Positions 1 to 11,944 are shown, counted from the stretch's first letter. The stretch is 64,000 nt of DNA from Isoetes taiwanensis (GCA_021234155.1 JAJEKV010000030.1:13193833-13257832); one strand, 5' to 3'. Notes: generated by a model not told the origin, from the sequence alone. Made by a program: numbers and translations.

Positions 1-1424
1 CGCGGTGAATCGGCGAACAGTTTTATCCAAATATAGGAGGTAAAACCGACATCTTGTGGTACAGCAAACATACGATAAAACATGGTAAGTTCAAAGATAA
101 GGAAGGCTGAGTACCTTAGATCAATACAAAAGCGCAGGTCACCTGAAGGGAAGGTCACCACGCACAAATTTGGGGAATGAGTTGCATATCGGGCGTAGTA
201 AGGGGATTATACGAAGCCTAGGGAAGCGGCATAAGTTCAATATAGAAGAATACAAGCAAATTAGCAATGCAAGGACTTGCTGCTAAGACATAGAGACGAT
301 CGAATGATATACCTGCCAGAAACTATAATGGAAATTAATCCAGAATTTTGACATATAGACTACCCATTGTGTGGCCATGGAGATGCAAAGGCTATTGTCA
401 ACAATGATTTGCTACTAAATAAAAATAAATGCAATTGGGAGACGACATGGTGAAGAATATGTTTACAAATCTAACGCTTTGGATAAAAGCGGCCCACGAA
501 AGGTGCCTCGGTAATACCAAGTTTTGGACTGGCGTAAATCCCTTGAGAGACATGGGCTAATTTATAAATTTGTTGAGAATCAAAAAGTGATAATGGTCAC
601 ATATCAACCGCCTGATATCCTATAGGGAGAGCTGACCCAATGGTTGGTATTGACGACATATACTAGAACAATTCTAAGAGAACTTATCAAAAGGAATTCC
701 GCAAGATGGCAGAATACTTGCAGAATTGAACGAGTGAAGCGTACCAAGCTGAGATAACAAAGAGTAGAGTCATGTATACTCGTGCGATACGGAACAGCTT
801 ATTCAGTTAATTGGAAGATTAAGGACGAAGAATTTCGACTAGAATGGTTTACATTAGGAAGACAAAGCTACCAGCACAAGAGAGATGGTTATTAGCTGAA
901 TACCTGAGAGAGAGGCATTTCATCGTAATGAATGGGCAGAATAAAGGACAAGGTTGCATTCTAGATGTTCCCCAGACAAGCTATCGCTATCCCATCTACA
1001 CGGTTCCACTCCAGCACCGGCCGCGAAGGGAAATGAGGAATTCGGTCTCCTTCCTCAATCACGGTCCGCTCGCCACATTATTTTGAGATTAACATCGGGG
1101 TTGGTCGCGGTCGATGTAAGTGTTGTAAGGTGTTTGGCAAAGAAGAAAACGATATTGCAAAGAGTGCCTACGGAGGTCGGCTACGCAATGAAATGTTTAA
1201 TTCGTTGGCAGGAGCGAAAATGTTTGTTCGCCAAGTTATGGCTAAAATGTTTACTCCGGGCGTTATGGCTTAAAATGCTTACCCGGCTGCTATGGCAAAG
1301 AGGGGCTTGCTCCCATGAGTTGTTGCCTCCACAACGGGTTTACCAAAGGCAAAGCCTCTAATTTAATATGGAATAAATGAACTATAAATATTAGAAAAGT
1401 GTTATGTCCCTTCAAGAAAGAAGT
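1..1424. other. anonymous sequence, no gene recognised
   Basis: Short reading frames at 844-1086 and 954-1361 overlap each other in different frames and match no family I know. Around 1235-1285 the phrase atggct(t)aaaatg-ttac is repeated twice in a few dozen bases. No promoter, RNA gene or transposon end could be supported. Confidence 0.4.
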
Positions 1425-1475
1425 TGGCTCATTGGTAAAGGTGTTGGCTTGGGTGCGTAAGTCGGGGTTCAATCC
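1425..1475 (+). repeat. tRNA-like A box and B box (possible SINE head)
   Basis: TGGCTCATTGGTAAAGG at 1425-1441 resembles a Pol III A box, and GGTTCAATCC at 1466-1475 resembles a B box, about 25 bases apart. The flanks do not form a 7-bp acceptor stem, so it is not a complete tRNA gene. A tRNA-derived SINE head or decayed tRNA is the best guess. No poly(A) tail or target duplication was identified. Confidence 0.3.
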
Positions 1476-2289
1476 AGATGTACCTTTGCTTTAAAAGAAT
1501 GGTTAACTAGAGAAAAACGGTATTAGATATGTATAAGAAAGAATAGAGAGGTTATACATAATCTACATAAAAGCGTGGTTGGCAAGATGGAAAGAGTGTT
1601 GGGTTGGAAGCGGGAGATCACGTTTGAAATGAGGGGTGGGGGAATTTTTTTTTCTTCTCATGGGCAAACGCCTAACCCTAATTTCTCAAGGGGCTGGTAG
1701 AGGGTGGAGAGATGGGTACCCCCTGCCCGCCGACCTAATTTTTCAATATATATATATTTTTTATTTTTTAGGTCTACACCGCAGCTATTACCCGTGACTA
1801 CACGCTGCCGTTAGAACCCTGTGTACCTCGCTCACGATTAGGGTTTTCGCTTCTGCATTTTTCCACTTTTACCAAAAACTAGGATTTACACACCGCTGAT
1901 CGGCCGCCCCTGTGCCAGGTCCCGGTTTCGATGCCGCCTTTATTTGGCGCATTTGAATAACCCTTTGGCGCAGATATGGTCGGCCCAACCGCTTTTACAA
2001 AGAGAACTAAAAGTTTATACACCAACAAAACTACTACTAGCAAAACGCATCAACCACGCATGTCAAAGAGGTTCGCTACTCTAAAGCTATCCTCTACTTA
2101 ATCCGCCTAACGCTGCTAGTACATGGCCGCTGCAATGGCTTGGTCTTTACCAAGAACACGCCGATAATCATCGGTGGACGCCCTCGAATATATAATGGGC
2201 CCTGACGATACACAGTGGATTCCCCCTCCCATTACGGGCAATCAAAGGTCATGAGCAGGGCTCCTCCGCCTAACCCCATTCATCCATAG
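1476..2289. other. anonymous sequence with AT microsatellite
   Basis: This stretch holds an AT/T-rich run near 1745-1770 and otherwise no feature I can support. Its right part may be the eroded interior of the LTR element whose repeat begins near 2290. Confidence 0.35.
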
Positions 2290-4104
2290 AAAGATGCTCC
2301 CGCGAAGGGACACCCGAGGTGTCATTTGGCCCACGCCAATGGGGACTCCTAAGTCGCTTAAGCGGAATACATGTTAGCATACAACATAAATCATACATAA
2401 AATAACCACCACGGGGTGGCACATCCATCCTGCGACGCCCTCTTACCGCATACCTGCACTCACCGTGAGTACAAACAGAGTTCTTTCATACCATACCATG
2501 TCGACATACGCTCCTTCACATAACACCGCAGAACCGCGGACGGGTTCCAAAGTGGGAAGAGTGAAAGGGTCATTGTACCCCGCCTCGTGGCCTACCAGTC
2601 GCTTAAGCGCAAACATACATGTCGCAAGATATAAGAACAACATATACCCACCCCTTCCGGTGGCACATCACATCTCAGAAAGACAATGATCAGCACAAAT
2701 GCATAGAGGAAATCCTACCCAAGGCTCCCATTACCGTGGGATGGACCTACGCTTGCCATCTCCGCAGGTCACAGCATGCACCATGGCAATGGATTTGGCT
2801 GGCATAAGAACATGGCATTGGGTTGTCCACCCATCACTTCCCGCGTACACTTGCGTAGTAGGCTGAAAAGTGTTGGGACTGGATCGTATTCACGGATGCA
2901 TAGCCAGGCGCATCCTCGGGTTGCATCTCCCGGCCCATGGGGCAAGGGATCACCTCCAGATCTCCATGCTGGACTCAAGGTGACTAGAGGGCCAACGCCT
3001 CGTGTATCTCGAATTTGAACTCAATGGAAGGTCATATTCACCACCTCACGAAAATGAGCCCATGCCTTGCCCACACGCTAGCAAGGCAAGCCATTAGACC
3101 TAGTCACAATGATCCCCAGAGCACTAACACACCATAGGGGACTGCTCAAGAGTCAACAACACCTAACCTCCTTATAAGCCGCCCTCGCCCCTTCACCCAC
3201 AACCTGTGTGTGGGTTTGCAGGTACGTGCCGATCTATAGTGTGCTAGAGAGGCTAATCTAGGAGCATCTACTACCAAGCTTTAGGTCTCCCCCCCTTCCC
3301 CAAGGAGTTCACATGCAGATACATCATCCATATACATCGAATACGTAAGAACTAAAGAACAAGATCTAATCTATATCATAGAGTTAGGTTCTTTAGTTAG
3401 AATCGCTATCTAGAGATCTAGAGGGTTGCTATGGGGCAATTTAAGAGGCTAAACCCATCGATTCGAGGATGAGGAAATGGGGTTTAGACTACCAAATTGC
3501 CTAAATACCGATCCTTGAGTTCTCCTCTGACTCAACTCGACCATCCCGCACGAGATGCTCGAATCAAGGAAAACTAATGACGCACTTCTCTACGCATGGT
3601 TCTGAGGCGGTTTGGCTCTTGAGGCAGCCAAAACAGAAGCTCCAAAACCCTAGAAACGAAAATGGGCAAGTTAGGGTTCTCCTACTTAAATAGACAAGGG
3701 TGGTTAGGGTTTCCACCATCCCCTTTAGCATGTGATAATTGGGAATGGGCCCACTTGCCTTTAATGGCTAGGACAAATGTGCCCACATGGAAATGTGCAC
3801 CCAAATGTGCTCACATGGAATGTAAAGTAATATTAATGAATGTGTACATTGAAAATGTGCACATTAATTGCACCTATGGGTATGGCCCATTTGGCATCAA
3901 GTGGCCACATGGAAATAAAAGTTCACATTAATGCGTACATTGGAAAATGTGCACATTAATACCAATGCACACTTAGCAAGTTGCCCCTTAGGGGCTACCC
4001 ACTTGGTTAGCTACACGCTACGCATTACGCGCCGGTGTGGCGGTACGCCGCGGATCGACGCACAATATACGCCCCCGAGCGTGATAATCAGGCCGAACGC
4101 CACA
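2290..4104 (-). repeat. diverged LTR-like copy, same family as the LTR at 36362-37802
   Basis: The stretch with GATGCTCCCGCGAAGG near 2293, followed by a 'gtgtcatt..cccacgcc' block and 'cataaa..accac..ggggtggc', lines up in order with 36362-36620. The 'tctagga gcatctact...ggtctcccccc' block near 3270 lines up with 37300-37340. The right end GAACGCCACA near 4104 resembles the LTR terminus GGAATATCACA at 46594. The small reading frames here (for example 2465-2689 and 2776-3018) are probably non-coding LTR sequence. The alignment was done by eye and the boundaries are approximate. Confidence 0.45.
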
Positions 4105-4257
4105 CACATCCAAGTACTAACGCAGAAAAGATGCATCTAATCCTAAGGAAAAACGCTTCCAAACCCCGTGCTCCTACCCCTAGCTGCATTCGTGGAGGGA
4201 TGGGACCGACACGCTCGGTCTCAAAAGTCGAAGCAGTACGAGGTATAACCTCTGCTG

Positions 4258-5380
4258 GCTGGCATAGAACAAGAGTTAGGTAGTCCATTCCATCCCCTCC
4301 CGTAATAACTTTATGCATGAGCCAATCAAGCTAAGTGGTGCCATTGTAGCCTTCCTGGAGATGGTAATCCCAAGAGTCACCCTTTGGGACTACCCCTGCT
4401 GGTATCTCCCCCTGGGCCCCAGAGGCAGGGGTCGAGAGGCTGCCTCCCCCGTGAGTCGCAAAGGAATCCATGGGTGAGCTAGGAGGACACGTGTCGCATG
4501 ACAAATCCCCTCGCATCCCGCATCACCCTAATTTACTCCCCAACTTTATCTTCAAGTGCAAGATGATCACACCTCTCAGATCCAGTGGAGTGTCGTGACC
4601 CATACCCGCCCTCTACGCGGACCGACCATCGCCTAGCTCACTATAGGAGTCCCCGTAGCCTTTATGCTCAAAGCAGACCCACCCCCACACTTCATCACTA
4701 CCACTACCCTTATCCGGGTAAGCTTCAATGATGCCATAGATTCCACAATGGGGGGATCTTGTACACGTCAAGATCCGGGAATAATACGTATTCTATCTAG
4801 GAGCATACTACAATACATGGGCTCGTAGGTTCTACCTCCCCCCCATCTCCCGAGTGCTAACTACAAAGAACTACTAAACCCATCAACCAAAGCACATACA
4901 GAGACCGGAGATAAGAATACTCACCATATCAATCAAGGGTTAGCCTAACAAACCCACCACAGAAAAACAGAGAGATCACCACGTAGAGGCGCCATGCTAT
5001 AGATCAACAAAGTAACCTACTAACTAACCACAAATCGTCTTGGGTCGCCCCATCTCGACTAGTCGAAGGGTGCTTGGGCCGTTGCTTCTTCTCCTCCATC
5101 TCCAATCGCCCTAATCCAATTGAGCCCAAAAGCTCTAATTTGGGTGCTCCAATTGAAAACCCGCCTTGCCCAATCGATTTGGGCTTGTGTATATGTCATT
5201 AATTAACTAATTAAACCACTAGGCTAATTAAGACAAAAATACCCTTAATTAGGTTTTATTTATTTAGCATAGCTAAATTAATGTCAACCCCCAGGTTAAC
5301 ATACCCCATGGTATGCGATGCCTACTACGACGGGTCGTAAGATATTTATACGATACCATATAAATACGCGGAACGCCACA
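4258..5380 (-). repeat. second diverged LTR-like copy of the same family
   Basis: 'ggcatagaacaa' at 4261 matches 'ggcatagaacaa' at 36775. 'ctataggagtccccgtagcc' near 4642 matches 37147, and the AT-rich 'taattaactaatta...' block at 5190-5270 matches 37640-37730. It ends in 'taaatacgcggaacgccaca' at 5380, equivalent to the LTR ends at 37802 and 46594. The orientation is the same as the Ty3 element further right (sense on the minus strand). No gag or pol remains between this copy and the one at 2290-4104 were recognised. Confidence 0.5.
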
Positions 5381-6500
5381 AGACCTACCTTTGTTCAACT
5401 TTTTAGAAGCTAAAGCATTTGTTACCAACTTCGTTTTCATGAATCCACAAAGACAACGATGCCTCGCGGAGAAAGCCAAAAAGCCATAATGATCACGCTT
5501 AATGCATCAAGGCTTCACAAAAATAAGTTCTCAAAAAAAGAAATACCATGACATGTTTGCAGCCCTCGATTCTCAGAAAAGCCACCAACAAATATGTCCG
5601 GAATATGCAAAATTGAGAGAGACGACCAAGAAGCATAATTTAATCGAAATTAATCGACAATGCATGCAATCTCATAGTTCCCGCATATTCTGGACGAACT
5701 CGATTTGGAAATATAATGCTTAAAACATCTTTTTTTGTTATTATCTCGGCCTCCAAATGGCATATTTACTTCATATTCCATCCTCCACACTAATCTATGC
5801 CTTACATTAAGCATATTCCGCTAATCCTCACCACTGACTAGGGTTTGCCCTTCAAGGAACCACCGCACGGTAGAAATGCCTGGACGGGCATGTTATAGCT
5901 GAAATTTGAAATGGCAAAAAATCCGCTTAAGTCCACAAAAAAAACGCCGCGGTAATTTTTTTTTGGGCGTGGCTATAACATGTCAAAGACACATATATAC
6001 CACCTGATATGCTCTTGGCTATAACATGTCGACGTCCATATATAAGGCCCTTCGGGAACCCAAACACCGAAAGAAGTAGGTCCTTCCATCCCGACACGTC
6101 ATCTTTAATCCAAAGGCCTTGAACCTTGTGTGGTTGATACACATCCTTCGGCTAGGGACGTTAAAATCTCTTCTTCTTTAATGACATTGAAGTTTTTATA
6201 CGAAAGATCGATGACGTGGGTTATTGCGGAGAGATTTTCGTGCCATTCTTTCCGTTTAAAAGGCAAAAGGTCTTGTTGCATGGCCTTTTTCTAAGTCAAG
6301 TCTCAGCGATCCCGATCCAAGCAAGCAAGCCAAAGAATTTTGAGGCGCCTAACATTCCCTTTCTTCTGGCGCCAAGTTTCTGACTTTCAGGTTTCTTCCG
6401 GCACCATTACTTCGGTTTTCAGGTTTGTACTCCATTTCTAAAGGTATTGTGTAATCCGGTACTCAATTTTCCCCAAACAAAGTGATTAGGTTTCTTGAAA
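5381..6500 (+). promoter_or_regulatory. upstream region of the TFIIB copy, with a TATA-like box
   Basis: TATATAAG at about 6039-6046 is a good TATA-box match, roughly 455 bases before the TFIIB ATG. The motif GGCTATAACATGTC occurs near 5971 and again near 6017, and its inverted form GCATGTTATAGC near 5888. Pyrimidine-rich stretches at 6350-6440 look like a 5' leader. No coding sequence was recognised. Promoter assignment is inference. Confidence 0.3.
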
Positions 6501-7429
6501 ATGGACAAGCTAACTTGCCCAGACTGTAGGCGTGAAGTAGACGTAGTTTTAGATTTCAAGTGGGAGATACTATTTGTACCGAGTGTGGGCTAGTATTGGA
6601 TTCTCATTATATTGATGAAACCTCTGAATGGAGGACTTTCTCTGACGATTCCGGTGGGAACGACCCTAACCGTGTTGGTGGTCCCTCTAACCCACTTCTA
6701 ACCCATGGAGGATTATCTACCACAATTGCAAAAGGCAAGGCATCTCAACGGGATTTTGCTTCATTAAGCAAAGTGCAAAATCATGGAGAAAATGCTGATC
6801 GTTCCCTCTTACTAGCATTCAAGTCTATTGAAACGATGGCAGATAGGCTAGGTCTGAAATCCATTGTAAAGTCTAGGGCAGATGAGATCTACAAGCAAGC
6901 TGAAGAGCTAAAATTAACTCGTGGAAGAAGTCAGGATGCCATTGTAGCAGCTTGTTTGTACCTAGCATGTCGCGAAGAGGGAAACCCTAGAACCTTTAAT
7001 GAGATGCTTTCAGTTGCAGAAGGTACCACCAAGAAGGAAATTGGCAGAGCATCAAAGATGATATCAAAAAGACTAGGGGAGCAGATGGGAAAGTCCATGG
7101 CCATTGGGACAATTCATGCTGGCGATTTCATTAAGCGATTCTGCTCTCCTCTTGATATGAGTAGCCAGGCAATGAGGGCAGCATCTGAAGCTGTAAAAAG
7201 GTCAGAGGAGCTTGATATTAGGAACAGCCCTATATCTATATCAGCTGCTGCCATCTATATGATAGCACTTCTTTCTCAAGATAAAAAGTCTATGAAACAG
7301 GTTTCTGAGGTATCTGGAGTTGCAGAAGCAACCATTAAGAATGCTTACAACTATCTTCGTCCACATGCTGCCAAGCTTGTTCCAGATTGGTATGCCAAGC
7401 CTGAAGATCTGACACGACTTCTCGTTTAA
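6501..7429 (+). CDS. TFIIB: transcription initiation factor IIB, intronless copy with an N-terminal frameshift
   Basis: This encodes the general factor that bridges TBP-bound promoter DNA and RNA polymerase II in the nucleus. The ATG at 6501 opens MDKLTCPDC, the first CxxC of the zinc ribbon. The second half (GDTICTEC) and everything after it is in another frame, open from about 6560 to the stop at 7429 (289 residues). The break falls at 6558-6562, where one missing base would restore the family's spacing between the two halves. The core has the SEWRTF and DPNRVGGPSNPLL linker and two cyclin-like repeats (around residues 80-170 and 180-270 of the 289), with RGRSQDAI, KKEIGR, TIHAGDF and PISISAAAIY. 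Total length matches plant TFIIB (about 310 residues). Plant TFIIB genes normally have several introns and this copy has none, suggesting a retrocopy. It could be a recent pseudogene, or the shift could be an assembly error in the GGG run. Confidence 0.9.
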
Positions 7430-7667
7430 TTTTCTTCAATTTTACACAAGAGTAACTAAGATTGAAGACCATTAAAAGTGGAGTTTCTACCTAACCTTGC
7501 GAGCAGTTTTGATGATCATGGTGGAAAATGCTTCCAAAAATTATGAGGCTAACAGATGTCCAGAGCTTATTATTTGGCTGTTTCCACCTTCATTTAAAGA
7601 ACTGTGGTGCCCAAGATAAAAAGGAAAGCAATCTGCTTCTTACAACATTTTATAGGTGAACCCACAC
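7430..7667 (+). other. probable 3' flank/UTR of the TFIIB copy
   Basis: There is no reading frame of note. An A-rich stretch (aagataaaaaggaaag) near 7612-7628 is the only hint of a decayed poly(A) tail expected behind a retrocopy. The window-specific repeat begins at about 7668. Confidence 0.3.
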
Positions 7668-9264
7668 CTAGTCAAAAATCTTCAACGCCGGGGGAAACAA
7701 TCCAAGCCTGTTAGTTTAGGAAACAAGCCTTCATATCAAAGTCTGCTAGTTTTGAACGACCACTGGTTGTGTGGCTTATGTTGCTCAAGAAGAATCCCTT
7801 AGATTGGTTGGAAGTACATGGGCAAAGGGAAACAGAGAGAATGCTTGTCCACAATGTCACATACACTCCAATGCTTTATTTCCAGCTTTAAAACCTGGTT
7901 CAATACAAGTTTCCACCATTGCAGGTAATCAAAGACTAGAAAAAGGTTAAAAGGCAACCTGTTCATATACTGGATTCCTGGGTGTGTGCTGACCAAAAAC
8001 AATTACCATCCATAGTTTTTGATCCATATTTTTCAAATGCTTCTATGCTTAAATTACTTTGCTTATCAAAACTAGCCATAGATTGTTCAGTTTCATATGT
8101 ACAATATGGTGAAATTGCGAAATCTGAGTCACATCTGGTGCCTATGGATCGAAGTTAATTAGTTGCATTTTTGTTCACTATAATATGTGCATGCGTATTC
8201 AAAATTTAAAAATTTCTAGAGCATATAATTAGGATAAAACTGAATTATAATTAGCAATGCACATCATAGGTTTTTTCCCATATGCTAAGAAAGAGAGAGG
8301 TCAAATAAAAGCCACCATTACAACTTTTGACTCAAAGGAGTCGTCACTTTAGCTAGCAGTCATAACATATGTTGTGGGCAATGGATCATAACATATGTTG
8401 TGGGCACTGGATGGAAGGACAAATTTCTTTTGTTTCGGCATTAATGTTTTTGGTTAAACCATATGGAAAGAAAGTATACATCCTGGTTCTACCATATGGA
8501 AAGGAAGTATAGGGATGTAACATTATAAGACCGAGAAATTTAGAACGACAACAATTCGAGGTTTATGCCATTATGTAAAGGATGACATCTCGTATCATTG
8601 TAGTTTCTATCAGTTGTTAATACATTTGTCGTTCAATGAACCCATGACAAAAGAAATGTGTTTGGCTTATAACAAAGTCGAAAAGCCGAATATCTAGTTA
8701 GCACATTGTCCTCAAAAGCTTAGAGATAAACAAGACATAACATAATAGTAGTTCAATTGGCAATGGATACCTTTTCTCTGGGTATTGGATTATTTTTTGC
8801 TAGGCGTAGTTTGGCACATACTCTCTTCGCTTCGTTGATTATGGTACAAGGTGTAATAGGGCAGCAAAATCCTACCACCAAAAATTAACATCGACATAGA
8901 TTTTTTATTTCATTTACATGGTTCAAGCATTTGGTTTCTCAAGTGTTACGTTATTTGATTGAATTAAACCTTAAATATTTGGATGTTGACGAATATTGTA
9001 CGTATGACTTTCCAGCGTCAATCAACTAGTGCCAATCAACTAGTAACATTCCACTTTCAAGTGTCAATCAACTAGTAACACAATTCCCATGACAATGTTT
9101 AGGTCCTAGATGCAAAACCCTTGAAACGTTTAGCATAGCCATAGGCATACCTATTTTAGATACTTCTTTCCAAGGCAAAAAAAGGAGAGCAAATAGTAGT
9201 ATCATGTATGGCCTTAATATCATGTCAAAAATACTAATACACCTTTCAGTGGAAATGACCTCCT
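7668..9264 (+). repeat. copy 1 of the window-specific 2.4-kb repeat (partial unit)
   Basis: From 'gtcaaaaatcttcaacgcc' (about 7671) through 'gtggcttatgttgctcaag' (7771) to 'ctttcagtggaaatgacctcctaa' (about 9264) it matches, with few differences, the units at 20285-21842, 22640-24185 and 27139-28609. It lacks the last about 880 bases of the unit. It lies 12.6 kb left of the tandem array in the same orientation, so it was dispersed or separated by later insertions. A 60-62-residue frame conserved between the array copies starts near the shared 'cttatgttgctc', but it is open only because the copies are alike. I do not call it a gene. Confidence 0.8.
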
Positions 9265-9267
9265 AAG

Positions 9268-9655
9268 TTCTTTTATTACTTGTCTCTTGACGATCATATG
9301 AGGAAAGAGGTGATTTTAGAGGATATGATGTAAAACATAGAACAAATTAAGGCATTGTACTGTGAACTCCATCCCAAGCTGAAGTGGAATGTTGAGCAGC
9401 TTGATGCTAAGCAGAGGTAAGTGTAGTTGGCTGGTCAACTAGCAATCTAAGCACAATATTGGGGGAGTCATTTTTTGTCACCGACATAGGGTGTTGGGGG
9501 GGTGCTTTATATCTAATATAATAATTTTAGGGTCCATTATCGAGTTGTTTCTTGAGCGCAAAAAAGCTCGAGCAAATTTGGAAGAAATCATTGGCCCGCC
9601 AAGAATCCCTTTCCAAAATGATGCTACCCTGCCAAATTCTTCGTTTTCCATTCAA
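9268..9655 (+). pseudogene. two exon-like fragments of an unidentified gene
   Basis: A frame at about 9283-9415 reads DDHMRKEVILEDM, a stop, then NIEQIKALYCELHPK and on to DAKQR. It ends in an excellent splice donor (AG followed by GTAAGTGT). A second frame near 9533-9653 reads IIELFLERKKARANLEEIIG, then GPPRIPFQND, after a possible acceptor (attttag). The composition is charged and exon-like rather than random. The internal stop and non-matching splice phase suggest decay or missing exons. I do not recognise the protein family. Like the relics that follow, it is on the + strand. Confidence 0.4.
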
Positions 9656-9854
9656 TGATGATTAAGATGACCTGTCAGGATGGAGGACCTAGATTTCTTT
9701 CTAGTGTCTGCATTTTTGTTTTTGATGTTGAGTTCTCTCTCATGGCCATCTTTGGTCTTTGTGAAGCTACCATACTGATGCTCCACCCATGAACTACTGA
9801 TGCTTGGCAATGTTGTTGCTTGGTAACAGATGCCCAGCGTTGCTGAGCTTCACA

Positions 9855-9995
9855 ATTTTTGGGTTGCCCCTAGGGGGGCAAACCCTTGTTTATGTGGGTT
9901 TCTGGAATATCCTAGGTATATGCTAGAATATACATAGGATATCCTGGTGACTGCTAAAAACCTATTGTTTCCTGTAAATGGTCGGTCAGCTGGGT
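9855..9995 (+). repeat. dispersed repeat, inverted partner at 63388-63525
   Basis: TTTTTGGGTTGCCCCTAGGG at about 9857 and CTGTAAATGGTCGGTC at about 9973 both recur, reverse-complemented and at about the same spacing, near 63395-63520. The core GCCCCTAGGGGGGC is nearly palindromic. The family is unknown and no terminal repeats or duplication were identified. Confidence 0.65.
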
Positions 9996-10191
9996 TCTGG
10001 ACCGGGGATGTTTCGACCGGGTAACAGGCAAAGCAGAGCGAAGCTCCGATCTGATGCAACTCGCTTCAATCTGATGCAAGTGCAGGCAAAGAATAAACAA
10101 TATGTGCTGTGGACTAATGGACTAAATGTATGTTGTGAAAACCATTTTTCTGGCGCTTCGTTAATCTTGTATGCGGCTTACTTTGCCGCAG

Positions 10192-11419
10192 TAGATCGCC
10201 CATTCTTGCCGATCATGAATAAATTCCTGATGACTCTACAACAGCATTGCTCAAAGTAAGAATAAAGTTTACAACTAATCTCCTTATTTCTGTTACATGG
10301 GTATTCGGAAATTAATGTATATTCAGGCAACAAATGTTTATGGCGCTTTGCATGGACTACAGGTACGACTATCTCAGTCTCTTCCCTAAATCTCTCTGAT
10401 TGTGTAGCCAAAGGAAAACAGATAATTAGGAGGTTACTCACGAAGGAACAAGGAGATGATTATCCCTGGAGTATTGTGGATTCACCAGGTTCACTTATAG
10501 GGGATTCCTAATTGGTATGTTATGTTGTTGCTTGTTCTATATATGTAAGCTATTATCTCTCATGAGTTTGCTTTTCTAGATACGTCGCGCCACTATCAGC
10601 CTTTGGAGGTGATAAAGACTGTCATAGATTCTATGTCGTGCAAAATTGGTGAGTCTTCTTATGGTGTAAACATAATAGCAGGAGCACTACGAAAGCTATC
10701 TAGTCCCTTACTTGAAATAGAATAGAATAGAATAGTTTTTTTAACGTCCACGAAGACCAATAGGTCATGGGACCCATACAATGGGCTAGTACAATCATTA
10801 CTACTAGGATTAAAAAACCCCTGCCTCGAAAGGTTTTCAAGGGAAAAACCTTTGCAGTAATGATGATACTAGACAAGCTTAGATAATGACTACTGAGGGC
10901 TCAGTAATTGCAGACGTTTATCTAGAACCTCAAGTATATATAATGCCAAGTCATGCACAGATGGTGTGCTGAGAAGTTGTGGAAGCGTGGAATGGAATGC
11001 TAAGGTCGAAAAATGATTCCGGACTATTTCAAAAAAGTGGCAACTCGGCGAGTATGGCTTTCATCTTCAATAACCTCAGAATCGCAACAGTACATATACC
11101 GCTTCGCAATTGCGGCGCCCCATCTATCCGCTCCCCTAATCAACCTGCGGGACCCCCGCGCGAATTGATGCAATAGCTACAAGCTTGTTTCTCGACAATG
11201 AAGCAAGCAAATAAGCTTGGGGCCCCGTGCCAAAGTGGATTTATGTGTGCATGATAATGACCGCCACTTGGGCCAAAGTAATCGCGGAGAATATTTTGCA
11301 TTGGCATATCATAGATACGAGTCCTTTCCCCATAGAAATACCTTCGCCCTCCCCGCCTCGGATGGGTCTTATACCTATAGGGAGCGTTATACTATGGATG
11401 ATGCAAGGGCCATTGTTGA
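10192..11419 (+). pseudogene. β-hexosaminidase (GH20) gene fragment, broken
   Basis: Four exon-like pieces follow the order of plant β-N-acetylhexosaminidase, which trims terminal GlcNAc from glycans in vacuole or apoplast. Piece one, 10192-10255, ends DDSTTALLK before GTAAG. Piece two, 10327-10514, holds ATNVYGALHGLQ, then YPWSIVDSP and, one frame over, RFTYRGFLI. Piece three, 10580-10648, reads TSRHYQPLEVIKTVIDSM; its first codon is completed across the splice junction to give the family's LIDTSRHY. Piece four, about 11270-11419, reads ILHWHIIDTSPFPIEIP, then in another frame GSYTYRERYTMDDARAIV before GTAAGC. There are frameshifts in pieces two and four and a stop in piece one. The next exon, with the catalytic Asp-Glu pair, is absent, so this is a non-functional 5' portion. 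A LINE tail lies in the intron after piece three. Family identity is firm, exon ends less so. Confidence 0.8.
10722..10930 (-). mobile_element. LINE 3'-end fragment with (GAATA)n tail, in the hexosaminidase intron
   Basis: Read on the minus strand, the phrase 'ttggtcttcgtggacgtt' leads into an ATTCT repeat. The LINE at 24186-26790 ends with 'ttggcctccgtagacgtt' followed by its own short tandem tail. The shared signature next to a microsatellite tail marks the 3' end of the same LINE group. No coding part was recognised here. The upper boundary is uncertain. Confidence 0.5.
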
Positions 11420-11944
11420 GTAAGCAATGTTGCATATTCATCGTCATTGGTTTTTTTCTGTTCTCTCAATGGCTCTTTTGCAAAATGTTGGAAGATTGAA
11501 GAGGGAAAATCATACATAATTTTCCTTGTAGCAGGCTTATCTATTTCCATGTCTATTTATCCTATCAAATATCTCATTCTGTGGGTTTTTTTTTATGGCT
11601 TGCTGCTGTCTCATTGTTACCAGGTTTTTCACTACTTGTAATGCATCCATATTCATGCAAAAGGTGCTATCAAAAAGTGATCGTAGCTAAAGCTAGTAAG
11701 TATGAATCCCAAGATAAAACTTTCTACTATTCCTCTCAAAGTCTGGAACTGACATATTGGCTGCTTTATCACATATCGTTTCTTGCAAATGTCTATACTC
11801 AATATCAAAAAGCCTTACAATGTCTGTACTCAATATCGAAAAGCCCTCATGAGCATAACGACATTTTGAGGTACATTATTTGTATTGTAACAAATAAATA
11901 CCCTTTTTTAAGATACCAGTTCTGTTTGATGCATAAATTTACAG

